The notes below the pieces were generated by a model, which made no database searches, had not been told where the DNA came from, and saw nothing but the letters and a program-made list of their open reading frames with translations. Position numbers and translations under genes: made by a program. Shown here in pieces: positions 37,002-45,731 of a stretch of 64,000 nt of DNA. Numbering within the stretch: the stretch's first letter is position 1; the number at the start of each line of letters is the position of its first letter. The DNA is taken from positions 1 through 64,000 of the forward strand of contig NZ_JACYUG010000010.1 in NCBI RefSeq assembly GCF_014841615.1, in the 5' to 3' direction. The DNA comes from Sphingomonas sp. CFBP 8760. GTDB lineage: Bacteria; Pseudomonadota; Alphaproteobacteria; Sphingomonadales; Sphingomonadaceae.

Positions 37002-37432
37002 TCGCCGGCAGCCTGCTCGACCGGACCAGCATCCATCAGGCCGGCGATGGCGGCATCGCCGCGCAGCGCGAAAGCCTGCGCCGCGATATCGAGGCGATGC
37101 TGAACAGCCGCCGCCACCTGCTCAGCTGGCCGGTCTGGTTCGAGGAACTGGACCGCTCGCTGCTCGCCTATGGGCTCGACGATCTGACCAACGAGAGCCT
37201 CGCCTCCGCCGATTTCCGCGCGCGCTTCGTCGAGGAGGCGGAGAAGCAGTTGCGCCGGCTGGAACCCCGGCTCGGCCGGTTCGAGGTGACGGTGCTGCCC
37301 AACCGCGACGAACTGGACGCCACGCTCCGCTTCCGCGTCACCGGCACGGTGATGCTGGGGACGACGCGTGAGGAGATGTATTTCGACAGCCATGTCGATC
37401 CCGTCCGCGCGCAACTGGTTATCGGGGGCTGA
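36998..37432 (+). CDS. tssE: T6SS baseplate protein TssE
   Basis: A 144-aa gp25-like wedge protein. The characteristic helix SLRRDIEAMLNSRR is near residue 28, GLDDLTNESL near 59, and the lysozyme-like gp25 core follows to the end. ATG at 36998 overlaps the tagJ stop. tssF begins 5 bp later. Confidence 0.95.
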   Translation: MIAGSLLDRTSIHQAGDGGIAAQRESLRRDIEAMLNSRRHLLSWPVWFEELDRSLLAYGLDDLTNESLASADFRARFVEEAEKQLRRLEPRLGRFEVTVLPNRDELDATLRFRVTGTVMLGTTREEMYFDSHVDPVRAQLVIGG

Positions 37433-37437
37433 CCGGC

Positions 37438-39252
37438 ATGTTCGACGACATATTGCCCTATTACAACAGCGAGTTGCGCTTCATGCGGGCGATGGCGGGC
37501 GAGTTCGCCGCCGCCAATCCCAAGGTCGCCAGCCAGCTGCGCATCTCCGCCGACACGATCGACGATCCGCATGTGCTGCGCCTGCTGGAGGGATTCGCCT
37601 TTCTCAACGCGCGCACGCGGATGAAGCTGGACGACGATTTTCCCGAGCTGACGACCGCGCTGCTCGATATCCTCTATCCGCATTATCTGCGTCCGTTCCC
37701 CGCCATGTCGATCATGCAGGTGACGCCCCGGCCGGGGATGCGCGGATCGGCGACGCTGCCCGCGCGGACCGAGGTGCTGACCGAACCGGTGGAGGGAGAG
37801 CCGGTCCGTTTCCGCACCGGTTATCCGGTCGAACTGTGGCCGATCGAACTGACCGCCGCCGCGGTCGGCGGATTGCCGCTGGATGCGCCGCTGAACCGGG
37901 CGGCGGGCCATGCCACCGGCGTGCTGCGCCTGTCGCTGGCGTGTCTGGGCGATGCCGATTTCGGATCGCTGGGGATCGACCGGCTGCGGTTCCACATCCA
38001 CGCCGAACCGCGCGTGTCGCAGATGCTGTACGAACTGGTGGTCGGCGGCACGATCTCGGTCGCGCTGGCGGACAGCGCGGTGGATGCCGATCCCGTCATC
38101 CTCGGCCGCGACGCGATCCGCGCGGTGGGGTTCGCGGCGGACGAGGTGCTGTTGCCGCTGGGCGCGGTCAGCGATCCGGCCCACGCTCTGCTCAGCGAAT
38201 ATCACGGGTTTCCCGACAAGTTCCTGTTCTTCGACATCACCGGCATGGCCGCCAAGACCCTGCGCGACGGCAAGCGCACGATGGAGGCGTTCCTGTATCT
38301 CGACCGGTTCGATCCGGCGCTGGAACGCCTCGTCACCGCCAGCGATTTCCGCCTGTTCGCCACGCCCGTCGTCAACCTGTTCGAACAGGCGGCGGAACCG
38401 ATCCGCCTCGTCCCCGGCCGGTTCGAGCATCGCATCATCCCCGATGCCCGGCGGGAGGGGACGACCGAGGTCTATTCGGTCGACCGGCTGATCGTGGCCG
38501 ACCGCACCGGCCGCGAACAGGCGTACAGCCCGTTCTTCGGTACCGGCGAGGATCGCGGATCGCCGGGGCTGCGCTACTGGCACCTGACCCGGCGCACCGC
38601 CACCGCGCCGACCGGGGGCGACGACATGTTCCTGACGCTGACCGATACCGCCGGCGCGGTGGTGGCGGATGCGGATCACGTCGCCTCGATCGACCTGACC
38701 TGCACCAACCGCAATCTGGCCGCCGCGCTGCCGTTCGGCGGCGGGCGGCCGAAATTGACGCTGAGTACGGCCGCCTCACTGGTGTCGGGCGCGGAACTCA
38801 TCACCGCGCCGTCGCCGACCCTGCGGCCGCAGCGCGGGGCGGGGGCCTTGTGGCGGCTGATCTCGCACCTGTCGCTGGGGCAGATCAGCATCGCGGAGCC
38901 GGCACTGGCGCTGTCGCTGGTCAAGGAACTGCTGGTCCTGCACGAATATCAGCCGAGCACCGCCAGCCGTATCCTGCGCGAACGGCTGAAGACGTTGACC
39001 ACCACGGTATCGAGCGCGCGGGCGCCGGCGGGGGGGCATATCGCCTTCATCAGCGGGATCGACGTGATCGCGGAGTTCGAGGATCGTCGCCTGTCCGGAT
39101 CGGGCGCGTTCCTGCTGGGGACGCTGCTCGATCGGCTGTTCGCGGCGATGGCGGCGATTAACGCGTTCAGCCGCCTGCGCCTGACACTGGCGGGCGACCG
39201 CGAGGTCTGGCAGCAATGGCCTGCGCGCACGGGCACGCGGACGCTGGCATGA
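37438..39252 (+). CDS. tssF: T6SS baseplate protein TssF
   Basis: A 604-aa TssF, which with TssG and TssE forms the baseplate wedge. The N-terminal family block is clear: YYNSELRFMRAMAGEFA, then DDPHVLRLLEGFAFLNARTR near residue 42 and LLDILYPHYLRPFPAMSI near 78. Its stop overlaps tssG as ATGA. Confidence 0.97.
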   Translation: MFDDILPYYNSELRFMRAMAGEFAAANPKVASQLRISADTIDDPHVLRLLEGFAFLNARTRMKLDDDFPELTTALLDILYPHYLRPFPAMSIMQVTPRPGMRGSATLPARTEVLTEPVEGEPVRFRTGYPVELWPIELTAAAVGGLPLDAPLNRAAGHATGVLRLSLACLGDADFGSLGIDRLRFHIHAEPRVSQMLYELVVGGTISVALADSAVDADPVILGRDAIRAVGFAADEVLLPLGAVSDPAHALLSEYHGFPDKFLFFDITGMAAKTLRDGKRTMEAFLYLDRFDPALERLVTASDFRLFATPVVNLFEQAAEPIRLVPGRFEHRIIPDARREGTTEVYSVDRLIVADRTGREQAYSPFFGTGEDRGSPGLRYWHLTRRTATAPTGGDDMFLTLTDTAGAVVADADHVASIDLTCTNRNLAAALPFGGGRPKLTLSTAASLVSGAELITAPSPTLRPQRGAGALWRLISHLSLGQISIAEPALALSLVKELLVLHEYQPSTASRILRERLKTLTTTVSSARAPAGGHIAFISGIDVIAEFEDRRLSGSGAFLLGTLLDRLFAAMAAINAFSRLRLTLAGDREVWQQWPARTGTRTLA

Positions 39253-40253
39253 CCCCGCCGTCCGCTCCGTCCGACCTGCCCGAGGGGTTGCGCGCGGAAT
39301 TCTTCGAGGCGGTGCGGCAGGTGATCGCCGCCTCGGGGATCACCACCGCCGGCCCCGCGATCGGGGGTGACGTGCGCCCGACGGCAGAGCCGGTCCGCTT
39401 CGTCGCGATGCGCGGTTCCCGCCATCCCGATGCGGAACTGGGGGCGGCGACGCAAGGCGAGCCGGGCGGACAGGTCCGGATGGAGGCGGCGTTCATGGGG
39501 CTGACCGGCCCGATGGGGGTGATGCCCGACCATTACACCGAACTGGTCGTCGCCCGCGACCGCGCGCGGGACGAGGCGTTCGGCACGTTCGTCGATCTGT
39601 TCAACCACCGCGCGATCAGCCTGTTCTACCGCGCCTGGGCGAAATACCGGGTGCCGGTGGGGTTCGGCGAGACCAAGGGATCGCTGGCCGATCCGGTGTC
39701 GCGGCTGCTGGCGGCGCTGGCCGGCCTGACCGGGCCGGGCGAGGACCCGCGCATTCTGGGGGCGGCGGGGCTGCTGGCGCGGCGGGTCCGCTCCCCCGAT
39801 GCGCTGCGCCGGACATTGGCCGCGCTGTACGACGTGCCGGTCGAGGTGATCGAGCTGGCGCCGCGCCGCATCCGCATCGACCCGGCGGAACAGACGCGGC
39901 TGGGCGGGCGGACGACGGTGTCGGGGGCCTATGCCCGGCTGGCGGTGGATGCGGTGCTGGGCACGAGCGCGGTGGATGTCGCGGGGCGGTTCCGCGTGAA
40001 GGTCGGCCCGGTCGACCGCGCGCGGTTCGACGCGTTCTTCACCCCCGCCATGCTCCATGCCCGGATGGTCGCCACCATCCGGCAGGTGGCGGGCGCCACT
40101 GCCGATTTCGACATCCAGCTGATCCTGCGCAAAGAGGCGGTGCCCCGTGCCGCGACGGGCATGACGACGCGGCTGGGGCAGACGAGCTGGCTGCTCCACG
40201 GCCTGGCGGAGCATGACCGCGCGGATGCGGTGCTGTCCAGCCGGCCGCTCTGA
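39249..40253 (+). CDS. tssG: T6SS baseplate protein TssG
   Basis: A 334-aa TssG with the family blocks VRFVAMRGSRHPDAEL near residue 46, MGLTGPMGVMPDHYTEL near 83 and FVDLFNHRAISLFYRAWAKY near 115. It is the last gene of the third T6SS block. A palindromic repeat element lies 32 bp after its stop and may help end transcription. Confidence 0.96.
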   Translation: MTPPSAPSDLPEGLRAEFFEAVRQVIAASGITTAGPAIGGDVRPTAEPVRFVAMRGSRHPDAELGAATQGEPGGQVRMEAAFMGLTGPMGVMPDHYTELVVARDRARDEAFGTFVDLFNHRAISLFYRAWAKYRVPVGFGETKGSLADPVSRLLAALAGLTGPGEDPRILGAAGLLARRVRSPDALRRTLAALYDVPVEVIELAPRRIRIDPAEQTRLGGRTTVSGAYARLAVDAVLGTSAVDVAGRFRVKVGPVDRARFDAFFTPAMLHARMVATIRQVAGATADFDIQLILRKEAVPRAATGMTTRLGQTSWLLHGLAEHDRADAVLSSRPL

Positions 40254-40285
40254 CCAGTCATTGAGTCGAAGCGCACTCGCCCCGC

Positions 40286-40363
40286 CGTCATTGCGAGCGT
40301 AGCGAAGCAATCCAGGGTCGAGTGCGTGGCGCTGTGGATTGCTTCGCTACGCTCGCAATGACG
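40286..40363. repeat. REP-like palindromic element, copy 2
   Basis: A 28-base arm (40286-40313) and its perfect inverted copy (40336-40363) share the ATTGCGAGCGTAGCGAAGCAAT core, separated by 22 bases. It lies between convergent tssG and the efflux transporter gene. Confidence 0.92.
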
Positions 40364-40387
40364 GAGAGAGCCTGATGTCGTCGCGCT

Positions 40388-41938
40388 TCAATCCGCCGCG
40401 ACGGGGCCGCTCGGCGCGCTGGCGCGGCGGGTGAACCAGACGATCACGACCAGCGCGAGGCACAGCCAGGCCGACAGGCGGAACAGGTCGGTCGAGGCGA
40501 GCAGATACGCCTGCCCGACCATCTGCCGCGTCACCGCGCCGGCCGCCTGCGTGTCGGTCAACCCCATCCGGGCGAGCGCGTCGCGCGCCATGGTGAGGGG
40601 CATCCCGCTGCCGACCGCCTCCGACAGGCGGCTCTGGTGCAAGGCCTCGCGCCGGTCCCACGCGGTGGTGATGAGCGAGGCGGCGAAACTGCCCGCCGTG
40701 ATCCGCGCGAAGTTGGAGATACCGCTGGCGGAGGGCAGCCGTTCGGGCGGAATGCGATCGAGCGAGATGGTCAGCATCGCGAGGAAGAAGGTGCTCATCG
40801 CGATACCCTGCACCAGCAGCGGCAGCATCAGGTCCTGGAAGCTGGCATAGGTGGTGTAGCCCGAGCGCAGGTAATAGGAGAGGCCGAACGACGCGAACGC
40901 CACCGTCGCCAGGATGCGCGCATCGATCCTGCCGCTCATCTTGGCGACGAACGGCGTCAGCAGCACCGCCACCACGCCCGACGGCGCCGCCACCAACCCC
41001 GCCCACGTCGCGGTGTAGCCCATCTGTGCCTGCAACCAGAGCGGCAGCAGCAGCGTGTTGGCGAAGAAGACGGCATAGCCGAGGCAGAAGGCGAGCGTGC
41101 CGATCGCGAAGTTGCGGCTCTTGAACAGCGACAGGTTCACCGCGGGATTGGCATCGGTCAATTCCCAGATCAGCCATGCGACGAAGCCGATCGCGGCGAT
41201 CACGGTGGCGACGACGATACGCTCGGAGGCGAACCAGTCGTCGTTCTTGCCCAGATCGAGCACGATCTGGAGCGCGCCGACCCACACCACCAGCAGGATC
41301 AATCCGACCTGATCGATCGGCAGCTTGCGGGTTGGCGTCTCGCGCGTCTTCAGCCCGCGCCAGCTGACGAAGCCGCAGAACAGGCCGAACGGCACGTTGA
41401 TGAGGAAGATCCAGCTCCAGTGGTAATTGTCGGAGATGTAACCGCCCAGGATCGGCCCCATGATCGGCGCGACCAGCGTCGTCATCGACCAGATGCCGAG
41501 CGCGGTCGATCGCTTGTCGGGCGGGAAGATTGCGATCAGCAGCGCCTGGCTGCCGGGGATCATCGGGCCGGACACCGCGCCCTGCAACACGCGAAACGCG
41601 ATCAGCGACGGCAGGTCCCACGCGATCCCGCACAGGAACGAGGCGATGGTGAACAGGATCACCGAGGCGCAGAAGGTCCTGACCACGCCGAACCGGCCCA
41701 TCAGCCACCCGGTCAGCGGCACCGCGACGCCGTTGGCGACCGCGAAGGCGGTGACGACCCAGGTCGAATTGTCGCTGGATACGCCCAGATTGCCCGCGAT
41801 CGTCGGCAGCGAGACGTTGGCGATCGTGCCGTCCAGCACCTGCATGAAGGTGCCGAGCGCCAGCGCGAAGGCGGTCAGCGCCAGCGCGCCGCCGGCCAGC
41901 GGGGCGGGCGACGCACCCGTGGCGGCGGGAGCGGCCAT
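40388..41938 (-). CDS. DHA2-family multidrug MFS transporter (EmrB-like)
   Basis: A 516-aa, probably 14-helix major facilitator of the EmrB/QacA type, pumping drugs by proton antiport. Markers are MQVLDGTIANVSLPTI near residue 31 (motif D1), LTGWLMGRFG near 74 (motif A) and the PIMGPILGGYISD segment near 155 (motif C). It works with the periplasmic adaptor directly upstream and an outer-membrane factor as a tripartite pump. ATG at 41938 overlaps the adaptor stop. Confidence 0.93.
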   Translation of the reverse strand: MAAPAATGASPAPLAGGALALTAFALALGTFMQVLDGTIANVSLPTIAGNLGVSSDNSTWVVTAFAVANGVAVPLTGWLMGRFGVVRTFCASVILFTIASFLCGIAWDLPSLIAFRVLQGAVSGPMIPGSQALLIAIFPPDKRSTALGIWSMTTLVAPIMGPILGGYISDNYHWSWIFLINVPFGLFCGFVSWRGLKTRETPTRKLPIDQVGLILLVVWVGALQIVLDLGKNDDWFASERIVVATVIAAIGFVAWLIWELTDANPAVNLSLFKSRNFAIGTLAFCLGYAVFFANTLLLPLWLQAQMGYTATWAGLVAAPSGVVAVLLTPFVAKMSGRIDARILATVAFASFGLSYYLRSGYTTYASFQDLMLPLLVQGIAMSTFFLAMLTISLDRIPPERLPSASGISNFARITAGSFAASLITTAWDRREALHQSRLSEAVGSGMPLTMARDALARMGLTDTQAAGAVTRQMVGQAYLLASTDLFRLSAWLCLALVVIVWFTRRASAPSGPVAAD

Positions 41939-43146
41939 CAGCGGTTGGCCGCGATGATCTGCCGGATGCGCGCCTCGACCCGCGGGTCGCCGGCGGCGGT
42001 CTTTAGCCCGGCATAGGCCTGTCGCCCCGACTGCCCGATCCGGGTGCCCGACGTGTCGGCGGTATCCACCGTCGCCGCGACCGACAGGCCGACGCGCAGG
42101 GGGTTGGCGCGCAGTTCGGCGGGATCGAGCATGATCCGCACCGGCACCCGCTGCGTGATCTTGATCCAGTTGCCGCTGGCGTTCTGCGGCGGCAGCAGCG
42201 CGAAGGCGTTGCCCGATCCCGCGCCCAGCCCGACGATGCGGCCGTGATAGACGATGTCGTCGCCATACATGTCCGCCGTCACCGTCGCGGGCTGGCCGAT
42301 GCGCAGGTCGCGCAATTGCGTCTCGCGGAAATTGGCGTCGACCCACAGCCGATCGAGTGGCACCACCGCCATCAGCGGCGTGCCCGCCGCCACCTGCTGC
42401 CCGATCTGCACCGTGCGCTGCGCGACGATGCCGGCGATCGGCGCGGCGACGTGCATGTGGCCCAGCGTGATCGCGGCGCGGCGATAGGCGGCGATCGCGG
42501 CCAGCACCTGCGGATTGGTGTCGACCGTGGTGCCCTGCACGGTGTTGCGCGACTGCGCCTGCCGGCTGCGGGTGAGCGCCAGCGTGGCAGCGGCAACGCG
42601 GACCTGGTCCTGCGCATGGGCCAGTTCCTCGCCCGACACCGCACCCTGTGCCGCCGCGCCCTGGCGGCGCACCAGATCACCGCGCGCCTCGGCCAGTTGC
42701 GCCTCCGCCTGCGCCACCGCCGCGCCGGTCTCGTTCACCGCGGCGAAGCTGGTCCTCGTCGCCCGCACCGCGCGCGCCAGATCGGCTTCGGCGGACGCGA
42801 GGCCGACATCGGCGGTCGCGGCGTCGAGGTCGATCAGCGGCTGGCCGGCGCGCACCATCTGCGTGTTGTCGGCATGGATCGCCAGCACCGTGCCGGGATC
42901 GCGCGCGGTGATCGCCACTACGTCGCCCGCGACATAGGCGTCGTCGGTTTCCTGTTCGGGTTTCGCCAGCAGGAAGTGGAACACCGCCCAGACGATCGCG
43001 GCGATCAGGACGACGAGGCCGAGCAGCATCAACCCCCGCTTGCGCGCCCGCGGATTGCCGGCGGGCGGGGTCGGTGGGGCGGGGGTCGGTGGGGCAGGGG
43101 GCGATGGCGGCGTGTCGGGTGCCGCAGGGGCGCGGGTATCGGTCAT
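41938..43146 (-). CDS. EmrA-like membrane-fusion protein
   Basis: A 402-aa adaptor (HlyD/EmrA family). A Pro-rich cytoplasmic tail is followed by one transmembrane helix (about residues 38-60) and ETDDAYVAGDVVAITA, the first half of the lipoyl domain. A periplasmic hairpin coiled coil and beta-barrel follow (VAAPIAGIVAQRTVQIG, LWVDANFRETQL). It links the inner-membrane pump to the outer-membrane factor. It overlaps both neighbours by 4 bp. Confidence 0.92.
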   Translation of the reverse strand: MTDTRAPAAPDTPPSPPAPPTPAPPTPPAGNPRARKRGLMLLGLVVLIAAIVWAVFHFLLAKPEQETDDAYVAGDVVAITARDPGTVLAIHADNTQMVRAGQPLIDLDAATADVGLASAEADLARAVRATRTSFAAVNETGAAVAQAEAQLAEARGDLVRRQGAAAQGAVSGEELAHAQDQVRVAAATLALTRSRQAQSRNTVQGTTVDTNPQVLAAIAAYRRAAITLGHMHVAAPIAGIVAQRTVQIGQQVAAGTPLMAVVPLDRLWVDANFRETQLRDLRIGQPATVTADMYGDDIVYHGRIVGLGAGSGNAFALLPPQNASGNWIKITQRVPVRIMLDPAELRANPLRVGLSVAATVDTADTSGTRIGQSGRQAYAGLKTAAGDPRVEARIRQIIAANR

Positions 43147-44570
43147 CGGTTCATGTCCCGGGAAGCGTCGAAGCCGCCGCCGAGCGCCAGCACCAGCCGC
43201 ACCCGCGCCTGTGCGGCATCGGCGGCAAGATCGGCGTCGGCCTGTTCGGCGGCGAGGATGCGGATATCGTTGTCGATCAGGTCGAGCCGGCTGTCGAGTC
43301 CGCTCGAAACGCGGATGGCGTTCAGCCGATTGGTTTCGGCATAGCCGCGCACCACCGCGCGCTGCTGCGCCCGATCCGCCTCGGCCGCGCCGATCTGCGC
43401 GATCGCGTCCGCCGCCTCGCGCACCGCACCGACGACGCGGTCGTTGTAATCGGCGGTGGCGAGATCGAGCGCGGCGCTGGCGCCCGCCAGATCGGCACGA
43501 CGGCGACCGGCGTCGAACAGCGGCAGGCTGATCGCCGGACCCACCCCGACCGTGCCGGCGTCGAGCGACAGCAGGTTGCCGATCCCGACCGCCTGGAGGC
43601 CGGCCAGCGCGGCAAGGTTGATGTTGGGATAATAGGCACGCTGCGCGACCTGCTTGCCGGCCGCCGCCGCCGCGATCCGGGCCTGCGCGGCGGCGATGTC
43701 GGCGCGGCGTGCCAGCAGGTCGGCGGGTACGACGGCGGGCAGCGGCAGCGCGGCGTCGAGCCGCAGCATGGTCGGCCGGATCGTGGCGGGATAATCGACC
43801 CCGCGCCCCGCCAGCGCGGCCAGCGCGTTCTTCGCCAGCACCGCCGCGGCGCGAGCGCGGACCAGCGCCTGCTGCGCCTGCGCGAGCAGCGTCACCGACG
43901 ATTGCCGGTCGAGCTCGCTGGCCAGTCGGTTGCGGATACGGACATCGATCAGCCGCAACGAGCTGGCGCGCGTGGCGATGGTGCGTTCGGCGATGCGGCC
44001 CTGTGCCTCTGCCCGGACGAGATCGAGATAGGTCGACACCACCGAGGCGGACAGCGCCAGCCGGGCGGCGGTCAGGTCCAGCACGGCGGCCGCCCCTTGC
44101 GCCTCCGCCGCGCGGATTGCCGACCGCTGGCGCCCGAACAGGTCGAGATTCCAGTTGAGGTTGCCCAGCGCGGTGCCGACGAACCGGGTCGACCCCGCAA
44201 AGGGCGGCGGGATGGTGTAGCGACCGCTGAGCCGGGCGATCTGGCCCTGCGCATCGAGCGTGACCTGCGGCCCGGTATCGGCCCGGCGTGTCGACAACAC
44301 CGCCTGCGCCTGCGCGACGCGGGCGATCGCACTGTCGAGCGAGGGGTTCCCCGCGACCGCATCCGCCACCAGCGTGTCGAGCTGCGGATCGCCGAAGCCC
44401 CGCCACCAGTCGGCGGCCAGTTGCGGTCCCTGCCCGGTCAGGCCCGGCGTGGTCAGGCCCTGCCCGGTGAGACCCAGCGCGGCAGGGGCGACCGGTGCCA
44501 CCGCCTGCCGGGTCGCGGGGGCCGCGCAACCGGCGACCATCAGCGCCACGGCGAACACGGCGCGGGTCAT
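43143..44570 (-). CDS. OprM/NodT-type outer-membrane efflux lipoprotein
   Basis: A 475-aa outer-membrane factor. The signal peptide ends in lipobox VAGC, so the mature protein is lipidated. Two efflux repeats of the OEP family follow: WWRGFGDPQLDTLV near residue 55, and the second half with PADLLARRADIAAAQARI and FDAGRRRADL. It forms the trimeric exit duct of the pump. ATG at 44570 overlaps the marR-type stop; earlier readings lack a signal peptide. Confidence 0.92.
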   Translation of the reverse strand: MTRAVFAVALMVAGCAAPATRQAVAPVAPAALGLTGQGLTTPGLTGQGPQLAADWWRGFGDPQLDTLVADAVAGNPSLDSAIARVAQAQAVLSTRRADTGPQVTLDAQGQIARLSGRYTIPPPFAGSTRFVGTALGNLNWNLDLFGRQRSAIRAAEAQGAAAVLDLTAARLALSASVVSTYLDLVRAEAQGRIAERTIATRASSLRLIDVRIRNRLASELDRQSSVTLLAQAQQALVRARAAAVLAKNALAALAGRGVDYPATIRPTMLRLDAALPLPAVVPADLLARRADIAAAQARIAAAAAGKQVAQRAYYPNINLAALAGLQAVGIGNLLSLDAGTVGVGPAISLPLFDAGRRRADLAGASAALDLATADYNDRVVGAVREAADAIAQIGAAEADRAQQRAVVRGYAETNRLNAIRVSSGLDSRLDLIDNDIRILAAEQADADLAADAAQARVRLVLALGGGFDASRDMNR

Positions 44571-45034
44571 ACGCAAGGGGCTCCGGCCGCAACGGCGAGG
44601 GTGCCGCGCAGCTTCTGGAGCAACGAGATCATCATCCGCACCTCCGCCTCCGACCAGTCGGCAAGCCATGTGTTCCAGCAGGCCACGACGTGCCGCTTGC
44701 ACCGCAGCGCCACCGCCTCACCCTCCCCGGTCAGCGCCAGCTTCACGCAGCGACGATCCTCGGGCGTACGTTGCCGGGTGATCCAGCCGCGCTCCTCCAG
44801 CGTATCGACCAGCCGGGTCATCGCGCCCTTGTCATGGCCCAGATCGCGGGCGAGGTCGGCGGCGGTGACCCCGCGTCCGAAGAAGATCGAGACGAGCGCG
44901 GACCATTGAATGCCCGTCAGCCCCTCTGCCGCGAACACCGGTTCCATCGCCACGCCGCCAAGCTGGTGCGCGCGCCGGATCAGATAGCCGATCGAAATAT
45001 CGGGTGCGAACTCGGAATCGGCATAGAAGGGCAT
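44567..45034 (-). CDS. MarR-family regulator of the efflux operon
   Basis: A 155-aa winged-helix repressor with the MarR core: LTGIQWSALVSIFFGRG near residue 39, then VTAADLARDLGHDKGAMTRLVDTLEE (recognition helix, about 58-83) and the wing RTPEDRRCVKLALTGEG. It is first in a four-gene operon with the efflux pump and almost certainly controls it. A perfect palindrome just upstream of its start codon is the likely operator. Confidence 0.92.
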   Translation of the reverse strand: MPFYADSEFAPDISIGYLIRRAHQLGGVAMEPVFAAEGLTGIQWSALVSIFFGRGVTAADLARDLGHDKGAMTRLVDTLEERGWITRQRTPEDRRCVKLALTGEGEAVALRCKRHVVACWNTWLADWSEAEVRMMISLLQKLRGTLAVAAGAPCV

Positions 45035-45041
45035 GTCGATG

Positions 45042-45062
45042 CCTTGGCAATGGTTGCCAAGG
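45042..45062. promoter_or_regulatory. Probable MarR operator palindrome
   Basis: CCTTGGCAA (45042-45050), TGG, TTGCCAAGG (45054-45062) is a perfect 9+3+9 palindrome 7 bp upstream of the MarR start codon, in the leader of the efflux operon. Size and place fit binding by a MarR dimer and autoregulation. A second imperfect symmetry, TTAAC-N6-GTTAA, lies at 45070-45085. Confidence 0.72.
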
Positions 45063-45092
45063 CAGTCAATTAACAAAGACGTTAATCGCCGA

Positions 45093-45659
45093 TCAGCCGT
45101 CGTCCAGCATCCGCAGCACGGTCGGCAGCATCGCATCGACGACGAGATGGATGGCGGCGGCGTTGGGATGGATGCGATCGGCCAGCACCATATCCGCCCG
45201 GCCCAGAATGCCGGCGGGGAAGAAATCGCGACACGTCGCCCCGTGACGCGCGGCCAGTTCCTCGTGGATGCCCAGATGATGTCGGGCGCGGTCGTGCAGG
45301 ATCGGCGGCGGCGCGACCGTCGTCAGCAACACGGGTATGTCGCAACGGCCGAGCTCGACGAGGATCGCGTCCAGCCCGGCGCGGGTGGTGGCGGGGGGCA
45401 CCTGTCGCAGCACATCGTTCGGCCCGACCTGCACGATCGCCAGATCGGGGCGCGACGTCAGCCGCGACATCACCGACGGCAGGCGATGGCGGACATCGGC
45501 GGTCGTGTCGCCCGACCGGCCGGCATTGATGACGGTGGCGGCGGGATGGACGGCGCGCAGCCGCCGTTCCAGTTGCGTGGCGAAGCCATCGTCGGTCGCA
45601 AGGCCATAACCGGCGACCAGACTGTCGCCGATCGCAAGGATCAGGGGATAAGGGGGCAT
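45093..45659 (-). CDS. SGNH/GDSL esterase (TesA-like)
   Basis: A 188-aa hydrolase. GDSL block I is IGDSLVAGYG near residue 10 (Ser nucleophile 13), block II Gly in NAGRSGDT, block III GPND near 78, and block V DRIHPN near 163 with the catalytic Asp and His. TesA-like enzymes act as lysophospholipase or arylesterase, but most are secreted and this one shows no signal peptide, so it may be cytoplasmic. The stop lies 58 bp from the marR-type start. Confidence 0.85.
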   Translation of the reverse strand: MPPYPLILAIGDSLVAGYGLATDDGFATQLERRLRAVHPAATVINAGRSGDTTADVRHRLPSVMSRLTSRPDLAIVQVGPNDVLRQVPPATTRAGLDAILVELGRCDIPVLLTTVAPPPILHDRARHHLGIHEELAARHGATCRDFFPAGILGRADMVLADRIHPNAAAIHLVVDAMLPTVLRMLDDG

Positions 45660-45731
45660 CGTTCCGTCCGGGATAGGGAAGGCGAGATAGGAAGGATCGG
45701 GCGCGGGGGAAGGGGGCCGTCCCGCCCCCCG

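Noticed and set aside
12540..40253. T6SS cluster as a recent foreign island
   Set aside because: Base composition and codon use match the flanks, and no integrase, att repeat or IS was seen at its ends.
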